From Mesorhizobium huakuii (GTDB lineage Bacteria; Pseudomonadota; Alphaproteobacteria; Rhizobiales; Rhizobiaceae), in contig NZ_CP050296.1 in assembly GCF_014189455.1 (NCBI RefSeq), positions 124,001 to 188,000 on the forward strand: DNA of 64,000 nt, in the 5' to 3' direction. A program made the position numbers and the translations under genes. Every line of letters starts with the position of its first letter. The first letter of the stretch is position 1. Positions 11,076-22,006 of the stretch are shown piece by piece. The notes under the pieces were generated by a model, which made no database searches, was not told the origin of the DNA, and worked only from the letters and a program-made list of their open reading frames with translations.

Positions 11076-12989
11076 TTAGATAGCGACTTGCGTGCCGATT
11101 TCCACGACACGCCCGGTCGGGATCTGGAAATATTCGGTCGCATCGGCCGCCGTGCGCGCCAGGCCGATGAACAGCCGGTCCTGCCACACCGGCATGCCGG
11201 AGTTGGGCGATGCCTTGAGCGAGCGCCGCGACAGGAAGAACGACGTCGTCATGATGTCGAACTTCCAGCCCTGCTTGCGGCAGATCGCCAGCGCGCGCGG
11301 AATGTTGGGCTGCTCCATATAGCCGAAGGTCAGCGTCACCCGCATGAACAGCTCGTTGAGTGTCTCCATCTTGACCCGGTCGCTGTCCGGCACCACCGGC
11401 TGCGGCGCCGTCACCACCGAAAGGATGACGTTCTGCTCATGCAGCACCTTGTAGTGCTTCAGGCTGTGCATCAACGCTGTCGGTGAACTCAAGGGATCGC
11501 TGGTCAGGAACACCGCGGTGCCCGACACCAGGTGCGGCTTCTTCTTCAAGAGATTGGCGGCGAGGAAATCGAGCGGAATCTCGTTGCGGCGGGTTTTGTC
11601 GAAGAGATAGCGGGTGCCGCGTATCCAGGTCCCCATGATCAGCCCCATCAGGCAGGCAACCGTGATCGATACCCAGCCGCCTTCGAAGATCTTCACGATG
11701 TTTGCCAGGAAGAAGCCACTGTCGATGACACCGAACAGCACGGTCAGCGGCAGGGCGACCGCCAGTCTCCATTTCCACAGCTTGCGCATGACAACGAACA
11801 GCAGGATCGTCGTCATCAGCATTTCGCCGGTCACCGAGATGCCATAGGCGGACGCCAGCGAACTCGAGCTGCCGAAACCGACGACCAGCAGCATCACCCC
11901 CAAGGCGATGAGCAGATTGACGCGGGGCATGTAGATCTGGCCGAGTTTCATTTCGGACGTATGCTGCACCTCGATGCGTGGCAGAAGGTTGAGCTGCACC
12001 GCCTGGCGGGTCAGCGAAAAAGCACCTGATATGACTGCCTGGCTGGCGATGACGGTCGCGGCCGTCGCCAGTCCCACCATCGGCATCAGTGCCCAGTCAG
12101 GCAGCATCTGGAAGAATGGATTGGTCGGCCTCCCGCCATTGGCCAGCACAAAGGCACCCTGCCCGAAATAGTTGAGCAGCAGGCAGGGGAAAACCACGGA
12201 AAACCACGCCAACACGATAGGCTTGCGCCCAAAATGGCCAAGATCGACATAAAGCGCCTCGGCCCCGGTCACCGCCAGGAACACCGCGCCGACCGTGACA
12301 AAGGCGGCCGTGGGTGTGCTGACGAGATAGGCGACCGCGTGATACGGATTGATGGCCAGCAGGATCGATGGGTCGTCCATCAGGTGATAGAGCCCCGCTA
12401 CGCCGATAGCCAGGAACCACAGCGCGGTCACCGGCCCGAACACCGCAGCCACCTTTCCCGTGCCGAAGCGTTGCACCGAGAACAGGATGGCCAGGATGAG
12501 CAGCGTGATCGGCACGACGTAAGCGTCCAGTGTCGGGGTCACCACCTTGAGGCCTTCGACCGCCGACAGCACGGAGATGGCCGGTGTGATGATCGAATCG
12601 CCGAAAAACAGCGCCGCGCCGCAAAGGCCGATCGCCAGTATGAGCCGCGCGCCCTTGGGATAGGCGCTTCGCGCCAGCGACATCAGCGACAACGTGCCGC
12701 CTTCGCCCTTGTTGTCGGCACGAAGCACGAAGGCGACATATTTTATGGTCACGATGATCGTTAGCGCCCAGACGATCAGCGACAGCACGCCAAGCACGTG
12801 AGCGCGCGTATCGATACCGGGCGAAGCGTGAAGCGCCTCGCGGAAGGCATAGATCGGACTGGTGCCGATATCGCCATAGACAACGCCGAGCGCGCCCAGC
12901 ATCAGAACCTTGGTGCTGTGCTGCTCGGCCGCGGAATGGCTCGATTGCTCGACGGTTTCGGCCTCGCTACCGCGACTGGCAAGGTCCAT
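11076..12989 (-). CDS. kup: Low-affinity potassium uptake transporter Kup (copy 2)
   Basis: This is the second tandem KUP-type K+ symporter, 637 residues from the ATG at 12989, which has GGGGAG six bases upstream. It contains the signature [22 protein letters not shown], the pore-region [17 protein letters not shown] and about twelve transmembrane helices. The last ~160 residues differ from copy 1 at only a handful of positions, although the central membrane regions differ at roughly a third of positions. That pattern suggests gene conversion of the 3' halves. It is upstream of copy 1 on the same strand, and the 188-bp gap between them shows no clear terminator. Confidence 0.95.
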   Translation of the reverse strand: MDLASRGSEAETVEQSSHSAAEQHSTKVLMLGALGVVYGDIGTSPIYAFREALHASPGIDTRAHVLGVLSLIVWALTIIVTIKYVAFVLRADNKGEGGTLSLMSLARSAYPKGARLILAIGLCGAALFFGDSIITPAISVLSAVEGLKVVTPTLDAYVVPITLLILAILFSVQRFGTGKVAAVFGPVTALWFLAIGVAGLYHLMDDPSILLAINPYHAVAYLVSTPTAAFVTVGAVFLAVTGAEALYVDLGHFGRKPIVLAWFSVVFPCLLLNYFGQGAFVLANGGRPTNPFFQMLPDWALMPMVGLATAATVIASQAVISGAFSLTRQAVQLNLLPRIEVQHTSEMKLGQIYMPRVNLLIALGVMLLVVGFGSSSSLASAYGISVTGEMLMTTILLFVVMRKLWKWRLAVALPLTVLFGVIDSGFFLANIVKIFEGGWVSITVACLMGLIMGTWIRGTRYLFDKTRRNEIPLDFLAANLLKKKPHLVSGTAVFLTSDPLSSPTALMHSLKHYKVLHEQNVILSVVTAPQPVVPDSDRVKMETLNELFMRVTLTFGYMEQPNIPRALAICRKQGWKFDIMTTSFFLSRRSLKASPNSGMPVWQDRLFIGLARTAADATEYFQIPTGRVVEIGTQVAI

Positions 12990-13087
12990 GGACCACTCCC
13001 CGACAAGCGCGCGGTGCTTCACGCATGCTGCGATGCGACGTCAATTGCACGCTATGGCTGCCATACCTGCAAAGCGAAGCTCTACCC

Positions 13088-13828
13088 CTACCAGCCGCAG
13101 GCTCTGAGGAACCGGCCCACCGTGCCGGCCATGCCATACTCCAACGCGTCGGCTGTCAACCCATGTCCGATTGACACTTCGGCCAATGCCGGAATGCGCT
13201 TGGCCAGGGCGGGCAGATTGCCCACCGTCAGATCGTGGCCGGCATTGACCTGGAGGCCGGCGGCAAATGCCGCATCGGCTGTTTTCCCCAATCTTTCCAC
13301 TTCCTTGGCCGCCTTTGCGGAATCGGAATGGTAACTGCCATAAGGACCGGTATAGAGCTCGATCCGGTCGGCGCCGGTATCGCGTGCGGCCGTCATGCCG
13401 GCGGGATCGGCATCGGAAAACAGCGACACCCTGAAACCGCCCTTCTTCAGACGTTTGACGATCGGTGTCAGGAACGCCGCATCGGCTGCGAAGTTCCAGC
13501 CATGGTCGGAGGTTGCCTGTGCCGGATCATCGGGCACCAGCGTCACCTGTTCGGGCTGATGCTTTTCCACAAGCGCCAGGAAATCCTCGCTCGGGTAGCC
13601 CTCGATGTTGAATTCCGCCTGCGGGAACTCATCGTCGATCAGCGCTCGGATCTCGGGCAGATCGGAATGCCTTGTGTGACGTTCGTCGGGACGAGGATGG
13701 ACGGTCAGCCCATGCGCTCCGGCGGCAAGGGCAAGCCGGCCAATGCCGGTGACGCTGGGCCATGGCAGGTCGCGCCGGTTGCGCAGCACGGCGATGGCGT
13801 TGAGGTTGACGGAAAGCTTTGCGGGCAT
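13088..13828 (-). CDS. pdxJ: Pyridoxine 5'-phosphate synthase
   Basis: This 246-residue TIM-barrel enzyme condenses 1-deoxy-D-xylulose 5-phosphate with 3-amino-2-oxopropyl phosphate to make pyridoxine 5'-phosphate, the last ring-forming step of vitamin B6 synthesis. Landmarks are the N-terminal [13 protein letters not shown], the substrate-binding [18 protein letters not shown] with the catalytic Glu, [18 protein letters not shown] and the C-terminal [12 protein letters not shown] and EVSIGHGL phosphate-binding loops. The ATG at 13828 is preferred; an upstream TTG would add 16 unconserved residues. It appears to be transcribed alone. Confidence 0.96.
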   Translation of the reverse strand: MPAKLSVNLNAIAVLRNRRDLPWPSVTGIGRLALAAGAHGLTVHPRPDERHTRHSDLPEIRALIDDEFPQAEFNIEGYPSEDFLALVEKHQPEQVTLVPDDPAQATSDHGWNFAADAAFLTPIVKRLKKGGFRVSLFSDADPAGMTAARDTGADRIELYTGPYGSYHSDSAKAAKEVERLGKTADAAFAAGLQVNAGHDLTVGNLPALAKRIPALAEVSIGHGLTADALEYGMAGTVGRFLRACGW

Positions 13829-13989
13829 GGCTGGCGTCCGTGAAACAGGCGGGTTGACGGCGCGCCAAAGCCACAAATTCAGCCGCGGCGCGCTTGAGAC
13901 CGGGCATCTATAGCGTCTTTAACGGGAACAGATAGGGGGTTTCCGGTGTTCCAGAAGACCAGCGTTCTTTCGCCAAAGGAGGCCCTGCC

Positions 13990-14409
13990 GTGAATTTCCT
14001 GCAATCCGTGCCGGCGATCCGTCGCATCGAGACTGCTCGCGACGACCTGTTCGCCATCGATGTGGTCGGGCATGTCTCGGCGGCCGATGCGGAAAACCTG
14101 TTCGGCCTGCTGGAGGCGGCCTACGCGCTACACCAGCGAATCGACGTGGCCGTGCGCATGGTCGATCACGACGGCGTCGACTGGACCGACATTTCCGACG
14201 AAACCCTCAAACAGGGTGCGGCCCACGCACTGGACCATATAGGCCGTTGCGCGGCGATCGGCACACCGGACTGGACGCCGGACGCGCGACACGCCTTGCC
14301 TGCGGCGTCGCCCATCGAATTCCGGCATTTCAAGGCCGAGGATGAGGAAGAGGCCTGGGAATGGCTCGGCGCCCGGCAGGTCGGTGTGCGAGAAAAGCCG
14401 TCGTCGTAG
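13990..14409 (+). CDS. SpoIIAA-like (STAS/SEC14-type) small protein
   Basis: This 139-residue cytosolic protein starts at a GTG at 13990, six bases after AAAGGAGG. The sequence alternates strands and helices in the order of the SpoIIAA-like family (DUF3478): DLFAIDVVGHVSAADAENLFGLLEAAY, then RIDVAVRMVDHDGVDW, then LDHIGRCAAIGTPDW, then PIEFRHFKAEDEEEAWEWLG. Relatives are small single-domain proteins of unknown function, possibly lipid or partner binding. The gene lies tail-to-tail with the RecD-like helicase, with two bases between their stop codons. Confidence 0.75.
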   Translation: MNFLQSVPAIRRIETARDDLFAIDVVGHVSAADAENLFGLLEAAYALHQRIDVAVRMVDHDGVDWTDISDETLKQGAAHALDHIGRCAAIGTPDWTPDARHALPAASPIEFRHFKAEDEEEAWEWLGARQVGVREKPSS

Positions 14410-14411
14410 CT

Positions 14412-15539
14412 CTACCGGACGATGGTCAGCCGTTCGGCGGCCCGGGTGATCGCGGTATAGAGCCAGCGCTGGCGGGTTTCCTTGAAGGCCCAGCTTTCGT
14501 CGAACAGCACGATCTCGTTCCATTGCGAGCCCTGCGCCTTGTGCACGGTCAGCGCATAGCCATAGTCGAAATCGTCAAAACGCTTCTTCTGCTGCCAGGG
14601 GATATCGGCGTCGGGATCCTCGAACGCCGCCTTGAGCAGCTTGATCTTGGCAACGCCGCGGTCGGGATCGTCCTCTTCCGGCGAAACCAGCAGGTTGATG
14701 CCTGGCTTGATCGTCTCGCGCGACGAGGTCATCACCTTCCACAGCGAACCGTTGAGCAGCCCCTTGGCCGGATCGTTGCGCAGGCAGACCAGCTTGTCGC
14801 CGGCCTGGGGATAGTCGGCATTGAAGCCTTTGAGCTCGCGCAGTCGCTGATTGTAGCGGCGGCGCGTGCGGTTGGTGCCGACCAGCACCTGGTCGGCCTT
14901 CAGCACCAGCTCCTGGTTGACGTCTTCCTTGCCGATCACCTGCGCCGTGCCATAGTCGCCGCGCATGAATTCGCGGCCCTCGCGCACGTCGAGCGCCAGC
15001 CGCAGGATCGGATTGTCGCGCGCCTGCCGGTGGATTTCGGTGAGCAGGAAATCCGGCTCGTGATCGGTGAAGAAGCCGCCGCCGGAAATCGGCGGCAACT
15101 GGCCGGGATCGCCCAGCACCAGGATCGGCGTGCCGAAACTCATCAGATCGCGGCCGAGCTGCTCGTCGACCATCGAGCATTCGTCGATGACAACCAGTTT
15201 CGCACGCGAGATCGGGCTCTGCCGGTTGAGCGAAAAGGTCGGCGACATCGAGGTCTTGCCGGTCACCTCGTCCTCCACCGATTCCTCGCCCTTGGGCCGG
15301 TAGATCAGCGAATGGATGGTGCGGGCATTGACCGCCCCCTTGGAACGCAGCACCTGCGCGGCCTTGCCGGTGAAGGCGGCGAACTGCACCTGGCCGTCGA
15401 CATGTTCGGCGAAATAGCGCGCCAGCGTCGTCTTGCCGGTGCCGGCATAGCCGAAAAGCCTAAACAGCTGCGGCTGGCCGGCCTGCAGCCAGCGGGCGAC
15501 CGCTTGCAGCGCCTCGTCCTGTTGGGGAGAGAATTCCAT
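14412..15539 (-). CDS. RecD-like ATP-dependent DNA helicase (superfamily 1)
   Basis: This 375-residue protein starts at MEFSPQQDEAL (ATG at 15539); the upstream in-frame extension is non-coding. It carries a full set of SF1B helicase motifs: Walker A GYAGTGKTT, motif Ia FTGKAAQVL, Walker B VIDECSMVD, motif III GDPGQLPPISG, motif IV-like RQARDNPI, motif V LTVHKAQGSQW and motif VI AITRAAERL. It is much shorter than RecD or RecD2 because the N-terminal accessory domains are missing. Similar compact helicases are common in rhizobia. The role is presumably DNA repair or processing, but no RecBC partner is adjacent. Confidence 0.88.
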   Translation of the reverse strand: MEFSPQQDEALQAVARWLQAGQPQLFRLFGYAGTGKTTLARYFAEHVDGQVQFAAFTGKAAQVLRSKGAVNARTIHSLIYRPKGEESVEDEVTGKTSMSPTFSLNRQSPISRAKLVVIDECSMVDEQLGRDLMSFGTPILVLGDPGQLPPISGGGFFTDHEPDFLLTEIHRQARDNPILRLALDVREGREFMRGDYGTAQVIGKEDVNQELVLKADQVLVGTNRTRRRYNQRLRELKGFNADYPQAGDKLVCLRNDPAKGLLNGSLWKVMTSSRETIKPGINLLVSPEEDDPDRGVAKIKLLKAAFEDPDADIPWQQKKRFDDFDYGYALTVHKAQGSQWNEIVLFDESWAFKETRQRWLYTAITRAAERLTIVR

Positions 15540-15684
15540 CAGCGCGACAGACCGGATTCGCAAGGGAAAGACAAGACAGTCGCCACCATCATCGACGCGT
15601 CGCGAACGCCTCAGCGCCGCCGACGGTAAGGCTATCAGGAGCAAACAAGAACGTAAAGAGAACAACCGGTAAGACCACTACGAC

Positions 15685-16044
15685 CTATCTGGTCGGTCCG
15701 GGATCGTTCTCCAGCAGGATCGGCTTACCGTGTGGCGTGGCATGTGCGGCGCGCTCCCAGGCCTGCGCCATCGCATCGACATCGGGCCTGGCGGCCAGCC
15801 CCTTGGAGGCAAGCAGGCTTTCCAGCGCCGCCAGCCAATGCTCGTAATAGTCATGACCGTCGGCTGCCGCACCCGGCTTCTTCACCTCTGCCGAGAGCGC
15901 CTGCGCCCACTCGCTCCACGAGAACAGGCCCTTGTCATGCAACGCCACCGTCATGGCGAACGCCTCGGCCTGCCAGGGCTCGGCGAAAACCGGCGCATCG
16001 AGGCCCACGGGCAAATCGGCAGCGGTCCCGTCAGGCCGGCTCAA
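15685..16044 (-). CDS. Nitrile hydratase accessory (activator) protein
   Basis: This 119-residue protein matches the small activator encoded beside cobalt nitrile hydratases, which helps insert cobalt or oxidise the active-site cysteines in the alpha subunit. The typical features are FAEPWQAEAFAMTVALHDKGLFSWSEWAQAL and YYEHWLAALESLL, which also resemble the N-terminal part of the beta subunit, from which this family derives. It overlaps the beta-subunit gene by 14 bp and is the last gene of the alpha-beta-activator operon. Confidence 0.9.
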   Translation of the reverse strand: MSRPDGTAADLPVGLDAPVFAEPWQAEAFAMTVALHDKGLFSWSEWAQALSAEVKKPGAAADGHDYYEHWLAALESLLASKGLAARPDVDAMAQAWERAAHATPHGKPILLENDPGPTR

Positions 16045-16690
16045 GATAGCTCTCCCAGGCGTCGATCGAGACGGTCAATGTCGGGTCTGCGCCCTCGCCC
16101 CAGATCTCCGTGCCGTCGAAAACCACGGTATAGACCCATTGCGGATTTTCGCCTTGCCCATGCGCATTGCTGTCGGGAAAGACGAAGCCATCGCGCACTG
16201 CCTCGATCCTGCCCGGCTTGCCGCGCGCGTAGCGCGGCAGCCTGGTGTGGGTGGTCGGGTTGAAATTCTTCGTCCGCACGGCGTCGCCGGCCTTGAACCG
16301 CGCCGGCTCCGCCATCGGCCGGTTGCAGGGACCGCCCTTGGCCAGCACGGCAGGAACGTTTTCCGCCTTCAGCACCCGTTTCGGGGTCGCCGCGGCGTCG
16401 ATCGCCTCACCCGCCTCGAGATCGCGGTCGCTGACGAAACCATGGCGCTTGAGCAGCACCTCCAGCGCCTTGATCCAGATCTGGTAGTAGCTGGAGGAAT
16501 AATAGTCGGCCGGATGCAGCGATTCCCGCGCATGCCGGCTTTCGTCGATGGTCCAGGCGCCCATGGCGCCGGCCGTCAGCGTCACGCCGAGCGCCCGCCT
16601 TTCCCAATCGGCATGGAAATAGGGTTCGTCCTTTTCGGGCGCAACTGGGCCGAAGCCCATCTGCCCGCCGAGATCGTGCGGCCCGTTCAT
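16031..16690 (-). CDS. nthB: Nitrile hydratase beta subunit
   Basis: This 219-residue subunit pairs with the alpha subunit to hydrate nitriles to amides in the cytosol. It begins [16 protein letters not shown], the diagnostic beta start, followed by the helical region [20 protein letters not shown] and [19 protein letters not shown]. It closes with the SH3-like barrel [26 protein letters not shown]. Its start codon overlaps the alpha stop as ATGA, so translation is coupled. Length is normal. Confidence 0.95.
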   Translation of the reverse strand: MNGPHDLGGQMGFGPVAPEKDEPYFHADWERRALGVTLTAGAMGAWTIDESRHARESLHPADYYSSSYYQIWIKALEVLLKRHGFVSDRDLEAGEAIDAAATPKRVLKAENVPAVLAKGGPCNRPMAEPARFKAGDAVRTKNFNPTTHTRLPRYARGKPGRIEAVRDGFVFPDSNAHGQGENPQWVYTVVFDGTEIWGEGADPTLTVSIDAWESYLEPA

Positions 16691-17292
16691 GCCGGCTCCG
16701 TCGCGACTGCCGTGCCGATCATCGCATCGCGGCTCACCAGAGCGGCCAGCCGATCCTCGCTCCAGCCTTCGGTGCCCTTCGGCCGCATCGGCACGACGAG
16801 ATAGCGCAGTTCAGCCGTCGAGTCCCAGACGCGTATCTTGGTCTCGGCCGGCAGCGTCAGCCCGAATTCCGCGAGCACGCCGCGCGGATCGATCACCGCG
16901 CGCGAGCGATAGGGCGGCGCTTTGTACCAGACCGGCGGCAGGCCGAGCACCGACCATGGATAGCAGGAGCACAAAGTGCAGACGACGAGGTTGTGCGTAT
17001 CCCCGGTATTGAACACCGCCTGCATGTGCTCGCCCTGGCGGCCGGTATAGCTCAGCGATTCGATCGCCGCCGTCGCGTCGCGCTTGAGCCAATCGGCAAA
17101 AGCGGGATCGCTCCAGGCCTTCGCCACCACCCTGGCGCCATTGCGCGGGCCGATCTTGGTCTCGTAAGTGTCGACGATGACGTCGATCGCCGTTGGATCG
17201 ATCAGCCCCTTGCGGGTCAGGATGGTTTCCAGCGCACGCACGCGCGCGGCAAACGGATCGAGTTCGTTGTCGTGGTCATGATCATGGGACAT
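16687..17292 (-). CDS. nthA: Nitrile hydratase alpha subunit, cobalt type
   Basis: This 201-residue catalytic subunit has the metal-claw motif [10 protein letters not shown], in which three cysteines bind the low-spin metal and two are post-translationally oxidised. The Thr after the first Cys (CTLCSC) and the following Tyr mark the cobalt rather than the iron class. It starts at the ATG at 17292 or a GTG two codons upstream. It is first in an operon with beta and activator. No amidase, cobalt transporter or regulator gene is adjacent, so the amide product must be handled elsewhere. Confidence 0.95.
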   Translation of the reverse strand: MSHDHDHDNELDPFAARVRALETILTRKGLIDPTAIDVIVDTYETKIGPRNGARVVAKAWSDPAFADWLKRDATAAIESLSYTGRQGEHMQAVFNTGDTHNLVVCTLCSCYPWSVLGLPPVWYKAPPYRSRAVIDPRGVLAEFGLTLPAETKIRVWDSTAELRYLVVPMRPKGTEGWSEDRLAALVSRDAMIGTAVATEPA

Positions 17293-17370
17293 GGCCACAA
17301 ATTACGGTTCCGACCCGCTGGCTGCAAGCATGACGGCTTGGGCCAGCGGAAATCAGCGTCCGCTGGCCGG

Positions 17371-20300
17371 CTATTCGGCGGCCGTCTTTTGCGGCTCGAC
17401 CGGGATGTCGTCGTTGATGCCGAACAGCGAAGGCTGCTCGGGATTCTCGACCGCGGGCAAGTCGGGCTTGCGCTTGGGCATCAGCCCGACCAGCCACCCC
17501 GAGAAATTCTCCATGTAGACGTAGATCACCGGTGTCACGAACAGGGTCAGCGCCTGCGAGGCGAGCAGGCCGCCGACAACGGCAACGCCCAGCGGCTGGC
17601 GCAGCTCGGCGCTGGCACCGGTGCCGAGCGCGATCGGGAACGTGCCCATCAGTGCCGCCAGCGTCGTCATCATGATCGGCCTGAAACGCATCAGGCAGGC
17701 CTTGTGGATGGAGTCCTTGGCGGACATGCCTTCTCGTCGCAATTCGAGCGCGACATCGACCATCATGATGCCGTTCTTCTTGACGATGCCGATCAGCATC
17801 AGAATGCCGATCACCGCGATCACGGACAGATCCATGCCGGCGAAGCGCAAGGCAACGACCGCGCCCAACACCGCCGACGGCAGGCCGGTGAGGATTGTGA
17901 GCGGGTGGATGAAGCTCTCATACAGAATGCCGAGCACGATATAGATGGTCAGGATCGCGCCGCCGACCAGCAGGCCCTGGTTGGCCAGTGAGTCCTGGAA
18001 GGTCTTGGCCGTGCCGGCAAAGGTGGTCGAGATCGCCGTCGGCATGCCGATCTGCTCTTTGAGCGCGTTGATGCGCGTCACGCTGTCGCCCAGCGCCACG
18101 CCTTGCGGCAGATTGTAGGAGATGGTCACGGCGGGAAGCTGGCCGAGCTGGTTGACCGTCAAGGCGCCGGCCGTGCGGTCGACCCGGGCGAAGGCGCCAA
18201 GCGGAACCAGAGAGCCGCTCGCCGTCCGCATCTGGATGGCGAGCATCCGCTCGGGCGACCACTCGATCTTGGGATCGAGCTCGGTGATGACTTCGTAGCT
18301 GTCGGCCGAACCGAAGATCGTCGAAACCTGGTCGGTGCCGAAACCGCCATAGAGGGCGGAGCGCAGCGTGTCGGTATCGATGCCGAGCTGGGCAGCCTTG
18401 TCGCGATCGATGACCAGCGATGCCTGCAGCGCATTGTTCTGCAGGTCGCTGGTGACGTCGGTGAAGGTCGTGTGGTCGGCCGCCATCGCGTCATTCAGTT
18501 TCTGCGCCCACTGGTCGGTCAGGCCCGTATCGAGGCCCTGAACCACGAGCTGGTAGGCACTGGCCGACGACCGTGAACCGAGCCGCAGGTTCTGCACCGG
18601 CTGCATGTAGGTCTCGATGCCCGCCACGCCGGCCAGTTGCTTGCGCAGGTCAGCCTGCACCTTCTCGATGTCGGGTCGCTGGCTCTTGTCCTTCAACTGC
18701 ACATAGAGCTGGCCCTGGTTCAGTGCATTGTTGCCGCTGCCTGCCGACCATGCCACATGCGAAACATAGGGCGAATGGGAAAAGACGCTTGCCACCTGCC
18801 CCTGCAGCTTCACCATGGCGTCAAAAGAAATGTCCTGGCGCGCAATGGTCGTCACCGAGATCTGGCTGATATCCTCCTGCGGGAAGAAGCCCTTCGGCGA
18901 GGCCTGGATCAGCCACACCGACGCCGCCGCGGTGCCGACAAAGACGAGGAACACCAGGAAGGTGTGCCGCAGGCAGAAAGTCAGAACCCGGTCGTAGCCG
19001 CGTGTGATGAGGTCCTGCTTATGGCCAGGGCCATGCTTGTCGCGATCGGCCTTGGTCACCGACAGCAGCCGCGAGCACAGCATCGGCGTCAGCGTCAGCG
19101 ACACGAACATCGACGCCAGGATGGCGACCGTCACGACGACGGCGAACTCGTTGAAGATGCGCCCGATGACGCCGCCCATCAGCAGAACCGGGATGAACAC
19201 GGCCACCAGCGAGATCGAGATCGAGATGATGGTGAAGCCGATTTCGCGCGCGCCCTTCAGCGACGCATCGAAGGCCGACAACCCATCCTCTTCCATATGG
19301 CGGAAGATGTTTTCCAACATCACGATGGCGTCGTCGACGACGAGGCCCACCGCCAGCGTCAGGCCCATCAGCGATATGTTGTCGATGGAAAAGCCGAACA
19401 GGAACATCGCGCCGAGCGTGGCGATCAGCGAGATCGGCACCGCCACGGCCGGGATAATGGTCGCCGTCACCCGGCGCAGGAACACGAAGATCACCATCAC
19501 CACCAGCGCGATGGTCAACAGCAGCGTGAACTGCACGTCGTTGACGGCCTGGCGGATGGAGGTCGAACGGTCGTTGAGCAGTTTTATCTGGGCGGCGCCC
19601 GGCATCTGGTCCTGGAAGGACGGCAGCATCGCCTTCACCCTGTCGACGACGTCGACCGTGTTGGCATCGGGCTGGCGTTGCACCGCCATGATGATCGCGC
19701 GGGTACCATCGTACCAACTTGCGGTCGTCGTCGTCTGCACCCAATCGACGACGCGGGTCACCTCGCCCAGCCGTACCGGGTGGCCATTCTTGGTTGCGAT
19801 GATGAGGTTGGAGAAGCCGGCGGCGTTGGTCAGCTGGGTGTTGGCGGTGATGGTTAGTTGCTGCTTGTTGTTCTGCAGCACACCGAGAGGCGTATTGCTG
19901 TTGGCCGACGCGACAGCCGCCTGCAGCTGATCGATCGAGATGCCGCGCGCGGCAAGCGCGGTCGGGTCGATCTGGATGCGCACGGCATATTTCTGCTGGC
20001 CGAAGATCGAGACCTGCGCGACGCCGTCGATGGTCGACAGCGACGGCGAGATGACGTTTTCGGCGAAGGCATCAAGATCTGTCAGCGGAACCGTGTCGCT
20101 GACCAGCGACATCAGGAGGATCGGCGCGTCGGCTGGATTGACCTTGCGGTAGCTTGGCGGCGACGTCATTTGCGGCGGCAATGATTTTTGCGTGCGCGCG
20201 ATCGCGGCCTGCACGTCCGCGCCGCCGCGTCGATGTCACGGTTGAGCACGAACTGGATGGCGATCGAGGTCTGGCCGAGCGAGTTGGTGGTCGAAATGGA

Positions 20301-20531
20301 ATCGATGCCGGCGATGGTCGCGAATTGCTTGATCAGCGGCGTCGCCACCGATGTCGCCATGGTTTCCGGCGAGGCGCCCGGCAGCGAAGCCGAGACATTG
20401 ACCACGGGGAATTCGGCGCTCGGAAGTGCCGCCACCGGCAGGAACTTGTAGGCGAACAGTCCGCCCAGCACGAGGGCGAATGACATCAGAAGGGTGGCAA
20501 CGGGTCTGCGAATGCAGAATTCGGAGATCAT
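17371..20531 (-). pseudogene. RND multidrug efflux permease (one frameshift near the N-terminus)
   Basis: With one base added at about 20218-20228 this is a normal 1053-residue HAE1-type RND permease, the inner-membrane proton-driven pump of a tripartite efflux system. The N-terminal piece (20531 to about 20225) has MISEFCIRRPVATLLMSFALVLGG and ends at NRDIDAAA. The main piece resumes at DVQAAIARTQKSLPP. It has twelve transmembrane helices, two periplasmic loops and the TM4 proton-relay pair in GLVVDDAIVMLENI. The repair restores a G in a GGCGG context, suggesting sequence error rather than decay. Its ATG overlaps the adaptor stop (ATGA). No outer-membrane factor gene is present. Confidence 0.88.
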
Positions 20532-21793
20532 CGGGCCGCCTCGCCTGTGTTGGTCTCCTGGGCCACCTTGGGTGCGGCTGCCGCGGCACCCTCATGCACG
20601 GCGGCGCCATTCTTCAGCCTCGTCTGGCCTTCCGTCACCACTTTCTCACCGGCCTTCACGCCCTGGCTGATGGCGCTGTTTTGGCCTTCGGTCAGCGCCA
20701 CCTGCACCGGCCGCATCTCGACCGTGTTGTCCGGCTTGACCACATAGACGAACGGCCCGCTCTGGCTGGGCTGCACCGCGACGGTCGGAACGGAGGTCAT
20801 CTGCGGCATGATGCCGGCGTCGAGGATGACATTCACATACTGGCCGGGCCACAGCGAAAGGTCCGCATTCGGTATGCTCGCCCGCGTGGCGATCGTGCCC
20901 GACGCGGTGTCGACGCTGGAATCGACGAAATCGAGCGTGCCCTTGCCGATCGGCGTCGGATCGCCGTCCTTGGTCAAGGTCACGGCGCCTTGCTGCGGAT
21001 TGGCAAGCGCCTTGTGCAGCAGCGCCAGGTTGCTTTCCGGCAGATTGAAGTTGACCTGCAGCGGGTCCATCTCGGTGATGGTCACCAGCGGCGTCGAGGT
21101 GCTGGAGTTGCCATTGCTGGTGGTAACGAGATCACCGACGGCAACGCTGACAGCGCCAAGCCTGCCGGAAATCGGTGCGGTGATGGTGGCAAAGCCAAGC
21201 TGGACGTTGTCGGCGTCGATCGTCGCCTTGTCGGCATCGACGGTGGCGGCCGCAGCCTTCTGCGCGGCTACGGCCTGGTCGTAGGTCTGCTGTGTACCGG
21301 CCTGCTTGGCGACAAGGTCCTTGGCGCGCTGAAGATCGGAATTCGAACTGGCAAGCAGCGCCTGGTCCTTGGCGAGCGTGGCCTGGTCCTTGGCGAGTTG
21401 CGCCTTGAGCGCGCGGTCATCGAGCTGGAACAGAACGTCGCCGGCCTTCACCATCTGGCCGTCCTTGACATCGATCGACACGATCTGGCTGGAGACCCGT
21501 CCGTTGATGTTGACCACAGCTGGAGAGGAGACGAAGCCGATGGCATAGCGCCGGATCGGGAAGTCGGCCGTCGTTGCCGTCGCCGAAACAATCGAGGCCG
21601 AACGGGCGCCATTGCCGCCGGCCCCCTGCTTGCCCCCTGCTGCCTGCTTGTCACCTGCCGCTTTGTCTGATGTCGCGACCTGCTTTACGCCGATGAGCTG
21701 CTGAACCTTGCCCAGCGCGTCGGGCGAAAGGTAGAGCCAGGCCGCGCCCGCACAGGCGATCGCAAGCAATGAAAGGATGACTTTTCCACGCAT
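20528..21793 (-). CDS. RND efflux periplasmic adaptor (membrane fusion) protein
   Basis: This 421-residue MdtA/AcrA-type adaptor starts at the ATG at 21793 with GGAGAGG upstream. It has an N-terminal signal or anchor helix (residues 3-22) and a Lys/Gly/Ala linker. The first lipoyl half is RVSSQIVSIDVKDGQMVKAGDVLFQLD, followed by a coiled-coil hairpin (about 140-210) and the second lipoyl half LGFATITAPISGRLGAVSV. The beta-barrel domain contains VNFNLPESNLALLHKAL and NADLSLWPGQYVNVIL. It links the RND pump to an outer-membrane channel encoded elsewhere. It is translationally coupled to the pump gene. Confidence 0.93.
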   Translation of the reverse strand: MRGKVILSLLAIACAGAAWLYLSPDALGKVQQLIGVKQVATSDKAAGDKQAAGGKQGAGGNGARSASIVSATATTADFPIRRYAIGFVSSPAVVNINGRVSSQIVSIDVKDGQMVKAGDVLFQLDDRALKAQLAKDQATLAKDQALLASSNSDLQRAKDLVAKQAGTQQTYDQAVAAQKAAAATVDADKATIDADNVQLGFATITAPISGRLGAVSVAVGDLVTTSNGNSSTSTPLVTITEMDPLQVNFNLPESNLALLHKALANPQQGAVTLTKDGDPTPIGKGTLDFVDSSVDTASGTIATRASIPNADLSLWPGQYVNVILDAGIMPQMTSVPTVAVQPSQSGPFVYVVKPDNTVEMRPVQVALTEGQNSAISQGVKAGEKVVTEGQTRLKNGAAVHEGAAAAAPKVAQETNTGEAAR

Positions 21794-21936
21794 CGACAAA
21801 GGCCTCTCCGTCCGACACGCCATAGCCAGGTGGTCGTATTCTAGCGCAACTCACGGCTGATTGCCGCGATTTCGCCGAATAGATAGGACACGCATTTGTT
21901 GGAAAAGGGCCAAAACACGGCATTACGAAGATTTAA

Positions 21937-21949
21937 TGTGCACTGCACA
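21937..21949. promoter_or_regulatory. Short palindrome upstream of RND efflux operon
   Basis: TGTGCA-C-TGCACA is a perfect 6-bp-arm inverted repeat, 144 bp upstream of the adaptor start in the 213-bp gap between the efflux operon and the LysE gene. It could be a regulator site. No regulator gene is adjacent, so this is weak. Confidence 0.3.
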
Positions 21950-22006
21950 ATGGATAGGCAGCCGGCTATGGCTACCGGCCAAAGCCCGTTGAACCGTCGG
22001 GCAGCC

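Noticed and set aside
14361..15629. Plus-strand frame of 422 codons opposite the RecD-like helicase
   Set aside because: It is antisense to a gene with all SF1 helicase motifs and has no recognisable protein.
18637..19857. His/Arg/Asp-rich plus-strand frame of 406 codons opposite the RND permease
   Set aside because: It is the reverse-strand shadow of membrane-helix codons and has no domain similarity.
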